From contig VXCM01001443.1 in NCBI GenBank assembly GCA_014773175.1, positions 50,848 to 114,847 of the forward strand: a stretch of 64,000 nt of DNA, in the 5' to 3' direction. The first letter of the stretch is position 1; the number at the start of each line of letters is the position of its first letter. The translations under genes were made by a program, and so were the position numbers. The notes below the pieces were generated by a model. That model ran no database searches. It was not told where the DNA came from and saw nothing but the letters and a program-made list of their open reading frames with translations. The stretch is from Lucifuga dentata. Lineage: Eukaryota; Chordata; Actinopteri; Ophidiiformes; Bythitidae. Positions 47,528-60,895 of this stretch are shown here, in pieces.

Positions 47528-48540
47528 CCCTCTGAGAGCGCAGAACGCTCTTTAGTTTTACAACAGCATCAGATCTCAACTTTAGTTTAAAGCCCCTGCA
47601 GAACTCTTTTAATCTCTTAAACCTTCATTTTCTCCTTAAAGTAGAAACTTTAATGTTAGAAATGTCAGAAAACAAAATGCAGACAGTGTCTGGCAGGATT
47701 CCCCAGAACCGTTTTGAAGCTGTAGCATATGAAGCTTATATCCAAACCGAATGGAAGCATGGTGACAGTATAAATATTCTGGATGTTTTGGACTTTGCTT
47801 TGTACACATTTCCCCTCAATTCAGCCAACTTTCAGACACTGATTAGAATGTTAAATAAAGTTATGAGAGTTTGAATGTGGCTTGACTGCAAAACGTGTTT
47901 GTAAAGAGGGAATTAGAGGTGACTTAGATGAGTTTGATAAGATTAACAACCTATGAAGCCATTGAACAAGAATTTTGTTGGAAGGCTACAAAAATTGCAG
48001 CAGGTTTGTGCATCACTGGTATGTTTTCTCTGTTTTCACCATAACACAGTGGGAAGATTAAAGTCTGCAATTCTTCACTTAAATCCTTCAAATTATATGA
48101 AAAAGCAAACAAAAAAAAAAAAAAAAAAAAAAAAGTCTAAAATACACATTCAAAAGCATCAAAAATTGCATCCACATAAGCTGTGATGGAAACAGATATT
48201 AGTCTTATTATGATCAATATCCTTCTCAGTGTCTATTATAGTTTATGAAACTGTGATGTGAACTGTGTTGTGCCAAAATCTTATTATATACTTTCATAAC
48301 AACTTAAGCCCTGGAAGACAAATAGGTAAGCCAAGCATCCTTCTGAATAAAAAAAAAAAAAAAAAAAAAAAAAGGATAAATAAGAAAGAGCATATTGAAG
48401 AAAAAAAAACAGGTTTATTGAATTTTATGCTTTACCCCTTTTCTCTGGGAAAAGTGGAAATAGGATGCTTGTGTTCCAGCGCTGCTTTACATTCACACAC
48501 CTGCAGCTATTTCAGGTAGCTGCAGAACAACCATAGGCTT

Positions 48541-48640
48541 CTACTTTTGGCCACTGAACAGCTCCACTGAAGCATCTGGGGGTTCGGTGCCTTGCTCAGG
48601 GGCACAGGCAGAATAGCTGAGAGAACTGCATTAAGCATAC
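48541..48640. repeat. Common fish interspersed repeat fragment
   Basis: TCTGGGGGTTCGGTGCCTTG followed by CTCAGGGGCACAGGC matches a motif found in many teleost SINE/LINE copies. No full element is delimited. Confidence 0.45.
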
Positions 48641-48814
48641 TTACTGCTTCACTTTCCCAAACTGCCCCAACAGAAGAAATGATTCATTCAAACAAACTTT
48701 CTCTCGGAACACAAGCTGCCCTGAATTAGCCGGTTAGCCTCTGATGTTGCTTTGATTTCATCGCCGCGTCTCATCCTGAAATACAGGACATGCTGCCTGT
48801 GCTCCAACCACACA

Positions 48815-49478
48815 GAGATGGAAAGTTACTAAGATTTACTCAAATACTATGTAAACTTTTGAGGTATGTGCACTTTACTTGAGCTTTCCATTTTGTACTG
48901 CTTTTGACCTTTACTGCATTACTTGTGAGAAGAACATTTTGTACTTTTACTCACCTATATTTATCTGATTGCTGTGGTGTGAATGGCTTATTTTTTTGAA
49001 AGGAAAAGGCAAATCATGCAATTGTCTGACAAACATAAAAGCAAAAAAAGGTACTGGATGAAAAATCTAAATTATTTTTTATTTCATTCCTGACTTATTG
49101 GCATTATCTCAAGAGTTTAGAAACTAATCAAGTTTAGAGATTTTACTCTTGTGATGAGGACTTATTGTTCCACTGACCTGAAAGCATATAAAGCTGGTGA
49201 AAAATCTTTTATCTCCAATTGTGTGGAAGAGATTGTATCTCTGATTACTGGGATTTTTATTATTTTGTTCCAAAACTTTCATTATTTTAATCTGAAACCT
49301 CTAAATGTGGAGATATCAGTTTATTCAAACAGAGGAGTGAAACTTTAAATCTCCATCTCTCTGGAATGAGCTTTTTTTTTTTACTTCAAATGATCAAGTA
49401 CATTTTACAGCTAACTTATTTACATACTACAACTTTTACTAGTACTTTTTCTTGTTTGAGTCCTTCTTCCACCACTGA
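48815..49478. mobile_element. Teleost hAT-type repeat ('TACTTTTACT...CCACCACTG')
   Basis: The left part reads GATGGAAAGTTACTAAG with TTTACTTGAGC and TTTTGTACTTTTACTC. The right end reads AGTCCTTCTTCCACCACTG. This is the widespread fish repeat whose full ends are CAGTGGTGGAA-type. No matching target duplication was found, so the left limit is approximate. Confidence 0.6.
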
Positions 49479-51394
49479 AACAAGCTAACTAGCCACAGTG
49501 GCTATCAGAGCCAGCAGAGCTCCTGTCTGAAGCACACAGCAGTGAGGAAGCAGGCGGGATGTAATCTTCAGGAGCTGTTGATACAGGCAAACACACGGGG
49601 TTTGGGTCAAAAGGATTAAAATGGTGGAGGTGCTGGTTGTAAGAAGGACAGGAGCTGTGAAAAAGTGGTGGGAGCAGCAGGCGAGCCACCCCATAACACA
49701 GAGGAGTGGGGAGATTACAGGGAAAATGGCGCAGGGGGATTCCTGCACGGAGAGGAGAAGCAGTGACTCCAAATGGCATTTGGAACACAGCATTAGCAGC
49801 CGCTATTCAGCGGCATGCAGGCTTAGCGAGCTCAGGGCATCAGGAGAGGTGGACATGTTTTCTGGGCTGGTCAGGTGATGCTCAGGCCATGCAGAGACTT
49901 TCTATAGGTGATGCTTTAATGTCAACTTCAAACAGCTGATTTGTTAAGAAAACTGGGTGCTCTTATTTTGAAGCTACAGGATTCTGAAATGAGATGTGTA
50001 AAAAATATATTACGTAAATTTAAACCAAAAGCCAGTCAAAACTGTTTTATCCTGCTGATCTGAGTTGTCTTATACACATTGCATTAAGATTAGTGTTTTA
50101 ATTCTCGAGAAAGTCACAAAAATATTCCCTATCTTGCTATCTATCTTCATGTTGAAGTGACATAAAACATTGGTCAGTATTGGGATCTGCCTCAAAATCA
50201 AAAACTTGCTTTAACATGATAATGTTACATTAAGTACATTTTGGTGCAAATCCTCATCAAATACCATGTTTGGGCCCAATAATCCAAACATTTTCCAGTG
50301 GAATTTAAGTCCTTTTACCTCCTTCTCTTAAGTGGTTTATTTTATTGTATATATATTTTTAGCATGCATACTTATAACTCATTACCCATTGTGAAAATTA
50401 GATTATTATGATCATTTCACAGTAAGTTTGTTCAATCCTGCAGAATTGAAGGATGTATCTGTAGGAAACACCACATCTCCTAAAATTTTTCCAAAGTTTG
50501 ATGAATGAACCAAAGAGGAAAACATGCAAAATGCCTGATCTGCTCTAATATTTTTTATCCCACGTAAATAAAGAACAATTCCTAGAGATTCATGATTGAT
50601 GAATTTTCAGTAACCCAAATGTTCTCATCTAAAGCCATAATTATAACAACATTACTCTAACTGGTGCCTCTAAGGAAATGAGCAGTCATTCATATCTGAA
50701 AATGAGCTCATGTACTGCGGTTAACCTTGAAACGTCACGATCCAGTGATAAACCTGCACTTTTGCACGTTTAGGCTAAAGATCTTGTTGCTTAGCTTCAG
50801 ATAAAGTCAAAGTTTATGTCAAGTCGTTCGCAATGAATGCATTCTACTCGCCTACCCATGTAGGAAGAACAGGGCTGTAGAAGAAGAAGAACCCAAATTC
50901 TCATCCTGGCGTGTATGTGTGGTAAACGCCAGAAAAAAAAAAAATCTCAAATCTTAAAGTTAGCGACTCTGCTGTTATATCACAGCGGCTGCTTCAGCTT
51001 TTGATGGAGCCCTTCATGCCTATGCAAACCTTGCATGGTTTGGAAAGAGTTCCATCAACAAAACATGTCAATCACTTCCCTGTGTAAAACCCAGAGATAC
51101 GAGAGTGAAACCTATCTCGCGCAGACCCAAAATACTGTACCCACGGCTTCTATTTCACAGTCTGTGGGAGAGTGGATTCGAAAATCTTACATCGAATTTT
51201 TTTTTTTTTCGATCCAGCTACACTTGGGCTCAGATTACGCTTCCATTTCACGTTGAATAGACTTGTGTTTCCAGCAGTCGAGGCCTCTGCTGCTACGCAG
51301 GCTAGTGGAGCGATGACAGATTGGTTTCTACTCACTGCATGGGGGAGCACAATGGAGTGGCTTTGACAGAGTAAGAGAAACAGTGCATCAGTAC

Positions 51395-51500
51395 NNNNNN
51401 NNNNNNNNNNNNNNNNNNNNNNNNNNNNNNNNNNNNNNNNNNNNNNNNNNNNNNNNNNNNNNNNNNNNNNNNNNNNNNNNNNNNNNNNNNNNNNNNNNNN

Positions 51501-51530
<30 letters not shown>
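51395..51530. other. 106-N assembly gap followed by (CT)n
   Basis: Ns run from 51,395 to 51,500 and a (CT)n tract follows to about 51,530, so the gap probably lies in a longer simple repeat. Confidence 0.95.
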
Positions 51531-51531
<1 letters not shown>

Positions 51532-51814
51532 CCCCCCTTCCCTGGGGCTTAGAGGATGGATGGCCCTGTCTGACCTGGACGACACTGATGTCTAGTCCTC
51601 CACACTACTGTACCTACAGCACGCCTGTCTGCTCGCTCGCTCGCTGCTCTGTCCACTCACTCTCTCTCTCCCTTTTTCTCTCTTTCACATACGCAATATG
51701 TACACATAAGGAACAGGGGCACCCATCTCTGTCACCCACAGGCAGACAGGCAGAGGTCAGCAGAGCTCAGCACTGAAGCAGCCAGCAGTCCCACAACGGC
51801 TTCAGCCAAAGCCC

Positions 51815-52050
51815 CATCCAATATTACTGCAGGAGTAGAAGTAGTACTCATTTCCACGAGTAATGCATTAGTACAAACACCACAATAGAAAAAATACCCT
51901 AAGTCAAAGTTTTAAAAGGATTTGACATTTAGGTAAAAATAAATGATTTTTTTTTCCAAAGTAGTCGTACTCCTCATGAAGAATCGTCTCTATCAGTGTT
52001 GAATAAATAAACTCCCTAAAAGTGGAGCTACAAGGTTTTTCATCTATCAG
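51815..52050. mobile_element. Fragment of the hAT-type repeat family
   Basis: GGAGTAGAAGTAGTACTC and AAAGTAGTCGTACTCC resemble the internal part of the same repeat family. Both ends are missing. Confidence 0.35.
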
Positions 52051-52116
52051 TGTGAACAAACTTTGGAAAATTTGGAGCAAAACAGCAGAAATTAGCCAAA
52101 ATTGGAGATATAAACT

Positions 52117-52707
52117 CTTTAACCCAAAATGTAAGGATAAGGATAAAACCGTATTTCAGCTTTCATGATATTTTGCAAAATCTCTTAATCTTTCAAAATC
52201 AAATATTCNAAAACCGTATTTCAGCTTTCATGATATTTTGCAAAATCTCTTAATCTTTCAAAATCAAATATTCAAACGATACACCCAGCTTAAAAATCCA
52301 TGTTTTGCCTGCTAATAGTTATGCAGCCTTATGAAGTCACGGCCGTTTAAATTTTTCCATAAACGCAGGTCTTCTTTTGGGACTATATTCTCTGGTGGAG
52401 ATATACTGTACATTCATTTGTGCTATTTATTGAGCTTAAACACTAAAATTACAAAACTTCTAAAAGAATGTGAATACATGATATTGTTGGCGATGATGGA
52501 TTACCTATCCCAAGAACGTTTCAAGTATCAACAAGTTGATTTTAATAGCAGAATGAACTGAAACCAGTGGAGGTCTGGAAGGTAGGAAAAACATTTTTAA
52601 TTTCATTCCAGTAGTATGTTTTGGGAAATGATTGTCAGTAACTTTACGTGTATAAAAATTGAACATATTCGGCTCAAGCATGCAAAATGGGTGGCATGGT
52701 CCTTTAA
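52117..52707. mobile_element. Family A MITE, left end degraded
   Basis: It shares the internal sequence of the copies at 4.5 and 60.3 kb (CTTCTTTTGGGACTATATTC, AACGTTTCAAGTATCAACAA). Its right end is intact: ATGGTCCT then TTAA at 52,704-52,707. The left terminal repeat is not recognisable, so the left limit is approximate. Confidence 0.7.
52145..52273. repeat. Assembly duplication (64 bp, N, 64 bp) inside a MITE copy
   Basis: AAAACCGTATTTCAGC... to ...AAATATTC occurs at 52,145-52,208 and 52,210-52,273 around the N at 52,209. Confidence 0.9.
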
Positions 52708-54994
52708 ATAAAAGCCATGTTGATGCTGTAACTTACTGATTCTCTGATACTGCAAACACAGACAGGAGGTTTCACTCTTGGCAGGTCAAACATACATGAC
52801 CGTGCCAAAATACCAGCAAGTAATGACAACCAACCTTGATTACAACCATTACACACGAATAAAGATGAAGAATGTTTTAGTTTTTTTTAGGATTACTCAT
52901 GAATTCACAGTTGCTACACATAAGCTCGTTGGTGAAGCCGCCCCGTGCGTCGCCGTGTCCTCAGCGCTGGCATTGGGCTTTAAGAGGGCTGGAATAGCTA
53001 AGATCCCTTGACCAGATCGCATGATAAAACAACCCGTAGATAGGGCAGTGTAGAGGTGGCTCGCGGCGTGACCGCCCTGAGCCGCAATGAGAAAAGAAAA
53101 ACTGCGANTTTTTTTTTTTTTTTTCCACGCAGGCGGATGTACAATCAATAAAATGGATTAGCTGCAAAGGTATGTATAAAGGTTATCGGCCGGTTCTCCT
53201 GCACGAACACAGCGGCGACCCCGCAAAACAATTTCGTAATGCGTCTGACTATTTCTTCACAGAAAATCTGATTATGTTTTGCCGAAGCCAAAAATTGATT
53301 TGCAGGGGTGTACATTATCAAAGAGAAAATGACTTCTTTACCACTAGACTCCATAACGCTTTAATGGAATTGGAACACCATTCTGCACAAGTCGTACGAT
53401 CATAACAGTCAATGCCACATCTTTTTCACCCGCTTCATTCTTTCCCTCTGTCTTCTTTCTCTTGTTGTTTTTTTTCTGATCGTTTCCTCTCTCTCCCTCT
53501 GAGGTTCAGACTCAGTTGCACTTGTTTAGTTCCACTTCCTGCCGCTCTGTGTCAACCCTCAGAGAGACTTTAACCGTGTGGTTTTCCATCACGCTGACTG
53601 ACGAGCTAAACACCCCTCCACCCCAGTGATTCCTCTATCTCTNAAAAAAAAAAAAGCACCGACCTTCCCCCTTCCAAAAAAAAGCTGTGTGGATGCGTAG
53701 AAAAGCTTTCTCCCACTTTCAGCTTTTGTCTTTGATTATCCCTTCACACACACCCCTCCATGACCCCCTACATCCTCTCCCAGCACACACACTTCTTCTC
53801 AAACCTGCTCCTGGATCTTATGTGTGTGTGTGTGTGTGTGTGTGTTTGACTCTGACCAATGGCATCCAGGAGCAGGGCTTTATCCTGAAGCACATTGACA
53901 ATGCTTTTCACACCTACTTACCACAGCAGAGATGGGGGCGGTGGGCTGGATCATACTCAGGCCTAAAAGCAGGCTAAGGGCTTTTTGAAGACACACACAG
54001 AATGGACTCTTTAATTACTGACTCCAGATCCTGCAGTAGATTAAAAAGCTTATTTTCATAATCGCAGAATTTTTCAATGAATATAAAAATGGTCATTGAT
54101 TATGCCGTTAAGGGAGAGAAGTTCAGAGGGGAAATATAAAGTACATATAATCACATTAACTTGCAGTGATTAATGCAATAAAAATGTGATCTTTTTTTCC
54201 CATCTGCATTGAACACAATGAGTCCAGCAGAGACACGCTCCAAATATTAAGAAGCAGCTCCTCAAAATCCACTTAACCAGTTCAGCGTTCAAAGACATCT
54301 GAGAAAGCAATACACATAACTCATAAAATGCGCTTATACACTGCAGATAAAGAGGAAATACATGTGCAAAAATACAAAGACACAACGATGAGTCTTAACA
54401 AGTAAAATAAGCAAAAACTGCAGCGCCCTGCATGCTCATACCTCCACCAAGGCTGAAAAATCCCAGACAAAATGACTAATAAACATCATATTTTTTGGAT
54501 CTAAGATACGTCAAAACTGTTTGCATGCTGTTAAATCAACATCAACACGTTGCTGCAAAGTCCCACTTCAGATTCTTAACATCTATGGATTCATGCTCAT
54601 CCAACTGCAGAAAATGAAGTTATTTCAGTTTTAATGTGTTTTACAGGCTTAATGGCTGGACTCAGTCTGAAACAGCTAAAACGAGTATATGAGGTGAACT
54701 AATGCATTTATCACAAAAGAACAGGGTGGTAATCAAGTCAGGGTGTTGTTGCATGTTTCTGGGTCTATTTGTTTATTATACAGCAATTCCATTAATGTGT
54801 CCACTGTCCTAGCAGATAAGTCAAGCCAACAGATCTGGATCCTTACCAAACTGCACTTATTGATAGTCTGTCATGGGATAAATATGCCTGATTTTTGTTT
54901 TTTTCCATTAAAATTGGTGTTACTTTTTAAAAAATTGCCAAAAATATCAGAAACGCCCCATGTCACAATGCTAAAAAAATAATTTTCAAAATTC

Positions 54995-55110
54995 CTGGAT
55001 CCGCCGCTAGATCCAGATCTGCAGCAAGATTTAGTGGCTTCTGCCCTGGGCCACGTCCCACCATTCCAGCAAGTTTCATTTGAGTAATCCCACCAACAAA
55101 CAACAACAAC
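54995..55110. mobile_element. LINE 3'-tail-like fragment
   Basis: CTGGATCCGCCGCTAGATCC, GGCTTCTGCCCTGGGCC and GCAAGTTTCATTTGAGTAATC followed by CCAACAAACAACAACAAC are typical of 3' ends of fish L2/CR1-like retroposons with a terminal microsatellite. Confidence 0.5.
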
Positions 55111-55429
55111 AACAAAAACAAAGAGATGCACATGAAAGCATAAGCTACTTGATAAGAAGAATATCTGCTTTTGATGGCTGCATTTACAGAGTGTGTGTTA
55201 CTGTGTACGCGTCTTCGCCACCTCGTTCCCACACACACAATCAGCCTCCCTGCCTGATCGATACCAGAGCATTTCTCATCATTGATTATACAATTATAGA
55301 GAAGTTAAATCTGTGACACACACTCATGTAGCAGCGCATTAAGGGATGCAGCAGGCGGTGGAGAGTGAGAGGAAGAGGAGGGGAGCAGCTTCCTCTTCAC
55401 TCTGTCTTTTTTCTTAAACGTGGTGCTTA

Positions 55430-55660
55430 AAGCCAGCTCGTTGTAGTCAAGGTACTTCACTCAGATGATTATAATGCCACGAGGGTGCAATACATCACTC
55501 TTATTAGCCACACTGGAGCACAATGGTATCATAATTAATGGTCGCAGCAGGATTGAACGCTGCCCTGACATGGAAAAGTGGGCCTACTTAAGCTCTACAA
55601 GGCATTTAAATATGCAGAGTGAATGGCACAGCCCAAACCCTCCTGCTCTAAGGACAGCCC
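55430..55660. promoter_or_regulatory. Candidate conserved non-coding element
   Basis: Unique sequence with AGATGATTATAATGCCACG, CTCTTATTAGCCACAC and ATCATAATTAATGGTCGC. No repeat, no coding support. Confidence 0.25.
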
Positions 55661-58600
55661 ACGCTCATTAGCCCGACACCCTCCGTGGCATTGATACAAG
55701 GACGACCGGCTGCTTGCACACACACGCGCGCAGGCAACGCAAATCACAGGCGTCACATGCATCACAAGCACCCGCTCCAAAATTCACAAAGAAAAGGTTA
55801 CGTAAAGCTTCAGCGCGAGGCGTCTCATCTTACATTCCTCATCAGCGCTCATCACTTCTTTCACATTTCCTGCATATATTGATGTTTTTGACTCAAGGCT
55901 AAAGCTACACTGAATGCAGATGGACATTTCTGTGTCAGGAGCCATTGTGTGAATTTTTGGTAATGATCTGGTTGTGCTGTGGTGATTGTGTGTGCGCGTG
56001 TGTGTGTGTGTGTGTGGTGTCTGGTGTTGGTGCTGTACCGTCTAGCACAGGGAAACTGCCTGCACCGCCAGAGTGAGAACAATGCACATAAAAGGCTGTC
56101 GCAGGAAGCGTCTGGAGCTGACGTCTCTCACATGCCCCTGAATGGAGCAATAACAAAGTGTGTGTGTGTGTGTGTGAGTGCGCGCTTGTATGTGTTTGTA
56201 CATGCTTATATGCTGATTTGCGAGACTGAAAGGGAAAAAAAAGAGAGTACGCCCTCTTGAATGTGTTTATGTACATGGGGAGGAAGAAAATAAGTGTGTC
56301 CCCCTCTTAGTCATGTGCACTGAAATGTGTGTGTGTTTGCATGTAATCGTGCATATGCATACACGCCTGACACGCCTGTGCTCCTAAACACGTGTGGGAT
56401 GGTTAAGTCCTCTCAGATCACTGTGAGATTTGGATTTTGCTCTCCTTAACCCACCACACACTCTCCTCCTCCTCCTCCTCCTCCTCTCTCCTCTCCACAA
56501 AACCAGCTTTACATTTTCTCTTCAATTCTAAGAAATGCTCCTCAGCAGCTGCCAAACGCCTGAAAGCAGCCGCTCGCTGCAGCCTGACCGTGCCGAGTTA
56601 TCGCGTGGCTCAGTGCAATCAGTTATTGTTGCAGTGGAATCATTAATAATTTCCTAATGAAAACGATTCTGTTGATCTCTGTTGTCTTTTAATTAAACAT
56701 AATTAGTGGGCTGCTTGGAGCTGCGGTGGGGACTCCTTTAGGCTACAATTTGTTTTAATGCACTGATAATGAAATTTTTTACATTGTGTCATTTGTTTAG
56801 TTATTATTCGGTCACACTATTTCACTATGTTCCCAGATAACAGATGATAAGCTCTGCACCTCCTGTCATTTTAAAAGAGGAAGGTCGAAATTAACAATTA
56901 AATCCTGAACTGTAAGCGTGCTCTCCTCTCTGCTGAAATACCTCAAAATCTCTATGTTTCATAAAGAAAAATAGATCCTAAATCTGTCCAGGTGGGTCAG
57001 GTCGGTTCATCTTATGACTCAGAGGTCTTCAGCTTTGGATGAGTAGAAACAGCAAATAAAGGTGTAAAAAGGATCTAATGGTGAGGACTTAGCGAATACG
57101 AAATAATACAAAGACTCAGTGAGTTTAGCTAATTCTGCACAGTCCGAGCTCATGTAAAACGACCCAGTTACACTGGTCAATTTCCACACGAACAATAGGC
57201 TAAGTTGCTCTGGAGACTTATTGGACATGCTGGATCTGAATGTGGTCTGGCTTAAGAGGCTTACTGCTGAAAAGTTTCAGTGACCTCTGAATAAAAGCGC
57301 ATAATGTGGTCACAGAGTGTGTATAGTTTCAATGGACTCAGACGTCAGGTAACAATGAAACCAGCACAATGACGGAGAATGAAGGAAGTCATCTCATATT
57401 TTAGCTCAAAACTGGAAGCTGTGAGTATACTGTAGTACAGAGGCTTCTATTTAACCCCTTTTCTGTAAATTATCCATCCTTTTAATTTCTACTAAATGTA
57501 TTGTGCATCAATTTATATATTTTCCATGTAACTCAGCAAGGCACATTTGCTATCTTTGATTCTGTTGACAAGAATCCAAATATGGCTTCTCAAAACCTTG
57601 ATATTTCTGGTAGAAAAATAAATCTGAAATGCTGTGAGGGAAGATTTTTTAAAGTATTTATAGAAAGTTTAAAGTTTGTTATTTTCTACTTGTTTCTGGA
57701 AAATTTTTGAAGAATCCCAAAAATCTATCAGGGAAGGAATTCCGGAAAAAAATCTTAAAAAAAAAATAAAATAAGTTTAAATCTAAAATAAATTATTGAG
57801 TCTTGAAAGTTCTCAACTGATTCTACAAAATTAAAGAAAAAGAAGGAAAAAAAAATTGAAAAAGTTCGACCAAAAAATAGAAAAAAATTCTAGAAAAATG
57901 TTACTGATCCTAAAGCTCCAACAGTGCACTATTGTTCAAACCTAAATTTCAGTAGATTTGAACAACATTTGGACAAACAACATAGGATTTTAAAGATGTA
58001 GACACAGCAGGGTCATTTATTTTCCTGTTTTTACACATAAGAATGTTAATGTTACTTAATCAAAATAACCACAAATTTGACTTCAGTAAACGCATCACAG
58101 CAGCATTTGGTTTTACTGCTAACTGATGATGTAAGATATTAATGCGTGAGTAGCTGACTGCCCTCTGCTGGCTTTAAAGAGAACTGCGAGAGGATCTGTC
58201 AGTGTCTGCTCCACATAAAGCTCCAAAACATCATTCAAGATTACAAATCTGTAGAATTGAACATTATATTATGAACAAGCCAATAATTGATGTAAATATA
58301 ATAGTAATGTTAATTAATACTCAGTGCCGGGGATTTCATCAGATGATTTTTTTTAATTAAGTAATCTAATTTACATATTATGGACCATTAGATTGTACAC
58401 TATGTCAAAATTGTGAAGTGAAATTGTTGATGTCGCTCAACCCTATTTATTGGCTGTTTGTTCTGTTGATAAAATCCTTCCAATCAGAAGAGCTGGAGGC
58501 ATTTGAACTGAACTCTGATTGGTTAAGGATTGACAAAGAAATCCAAATGGTGTTGAATGATTTTTGAATGTTCTTCCAGCTAGACCATTTATTAATCTAC

Positions 58601-60287
58601 TGTATGCCTTTACAGAAAATGCCCTTCTCTCTCTCTCTCTCTCTCTCTTTTTCTGGTGTTACTATAACACATAATTACTCTGCAGACTTGCTGCCTGTTT
58701 CTATAACTTCACTTGTTCAAAGAAACTGTCGGAGTGTGGAGCAGAGCATTGTGGGAGTTCCAGGTGGATTTCTCGATAATGAGTTAGCGCTGTAGTAGAG
58801 TGGAGAGTTTTAGTAATGGCTGGCTGCTGAGGCTCTTCCGAGGAGTTTAATGTAAAACAAATAGGACCATGATGACAGCCTGGGAAAAACAGATATTGCA
58901 CTTTTCTCTTCCACTTCAGGGCTTCGCTGTCTCTCATTTTCAGAAAGAGAATTCAGAGAAGAAATTAAATTAATAAAAATGGCTCTGTGACTCATACGTT
59001 GAGCCATTTAAAAGCATCAGATGACTCTTATTCTTTGAATTTGATTTTTTTTTTTTTTAATGTACCTGTCTTTCTGCTCACATGGATAAAATGATATCGA
59101 CAGCAGAATCCAATAATAACTGACAAGAAAGGCATCGTTTCGGTAGCGACAGGAAATGGAGGTTGAATAATCGATGAAAATACACAAATTTATCATTTTA
59201 CACTCTCTGGTTAGCTTGTCTCGGTACTGATGACCAGGAGCACCCTGTGAGCGACTCAACTTAACTACCCTACAGCCTGTCACACACACACACACACACA
59301 CACACTGCATGTATTAAACATTACACACTGTTGGATTTCAACTCTCCCAGGAATCATTTTGCTGAATCCCGTCTTCTTCCTCTCCATATATTTTCCAGAC
59401 TTCCTGAATGACAAGTACTGAGGAGAGAGGATGTGTTGTTACAGATCATAAGACAGAATGACCAATAGTAAAACTACAGTATGAGCCACCCAAACCAACC
59501 ACCAGTGCTTCCACACAGATATTACCCCACAGATTCCCACTGGCAAGCTTCCAAAGTGAGTGCGACTATCTCCTCAAGCAGCCATAAAGAAAAACCGAGA
59601 CCCCTGAAACATGAGCCAAAACACATTCTATAAGCATACTGTGTACTGAGGGAGATAGTCACTGTTTTCCATAAGTAATGCATCTCAGGGGGCAACAAAG
59701 TGGGGGTGCAGAAACAATTTGAACCCCAGCCTCGCTAAATGGGAAAATGTTACTGTTGGACTTCAGTCAATCTGTACTAGTGTTGACTGATAAACACAAA
59801 TTCCTTCAAAACTGCTGCAAAGGCTGTATTCAATATTGAATTTTTGATATTTCACCAAACGTGTTCAGCACGCTGAAATTCAATTTCAGTGTCACCTCCA
59901 GAGGGTGTACACATGCAGATTGGAATATTTTAAAGAAGGCAAAGAAGAGGGAATGTATAAATCCAGTCACAGTCTGGCTCTTAACAGTCAGTGCAAGAGT
60001 CCAAAACGCTCAGCAGCATCAAACACTTCAGTCCCAGTCCACCTTAAAAAAAAAGTGTAGCCAGGAGCCAAATGTGGAACAATTTCGGTCAAGCGCCGAG
60101 AAAGATGGACTCCCAACCAATTTATCCAAAACCCAGCGGAAGAGTTGCTACAAAGCTCTCCGAGTCAAGAGCAGGAACACAGTTTGACTTTTTACTGTAG
60201 GTTGTAGTATCATGCTAGTATCAAATACTCTGATATTAAAGGGGACATATGTTTTTGTATTTTCCATTATGTTTATAGTTTAATGTG

Positions 60288-60895
60288 TTAAAGGACCATA
60301 CCACCCATTTTGCATGTTTATCCAAAGGATAAAACCGTATTTCAGCTTTCCCATTTTGCAAAACCTCTTAATCTTTCAAAATCAAATATTCAAGTGATAC
60401 ACCCACCTTAAAAACTGATATTTTGCCTGCTAATAGTTATGCAAAATTATGAAGTCACGGTCATTAAAAGTTTTCGGTAAATGCAGGTCTTCTTTTGGGA
60501 CTATATTCCCCGGTGAAGACATACATTCACTCCATGCTTTTTATNAAATGCAGGTCTTCTTTTGGGACTATATTCCCCGGTGAAGACATACATTCACTCC
60601 ATGCTTTTTATGGCGCTTAAATGCTAAAATTACTAAACTTCAAAAAAACCTGAATATATGTCTTGTTGGTGATGATGGATTACTTATCCTAAGAACATTT
60701 CAAGTATCAACAAGTTGATTTTAATAGTGTACCAGAATGAACTGAAACCAATGACGGTCTGGAAGGTAGGAAAAAAAATGTTTTAATTCACCGTTCCAGT
60801 AGTATGCTTTGGGAAATGATTGTCAGTAACCTTATGTGTATGAAAATTTAATATATTAGGCTCAAACATGCAAAATGGATGGTATGGTCCTTTAA
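60288..60895. mobile_element. Complete family A MITE nested in a family B element
   Basis: TTAA at 60,288-60,291 and 60,892-60,895 flank an element with ends AGGACCATACCACCCATTTT and its near-perfect inverse. Interior as in the other copies. It interrupts a larger TTAA-flanked element at 60,240-61,357, so it inserted later. It includes an assembly duplication around 60,545, so its real length is about 530 bp. Confidence 0.82.
60479..60611. repeat. Assembly duplication (66 bp, N, 66 bp) inside a MITE copy
   Basis: AAATGCAGGTCTTC... to ...GCTTTTTAT occurs at 60,479-60,544 and 60,546-60,611 around the N at 60,545. The same MITE family has a similar gap at 52,209. Confidence 0.9.

Noticed and set aside
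55935..56276. 113-codon minus-strand frame
   Set aside because: Consists largely of Thr-His repeats from (TG)n tracts.
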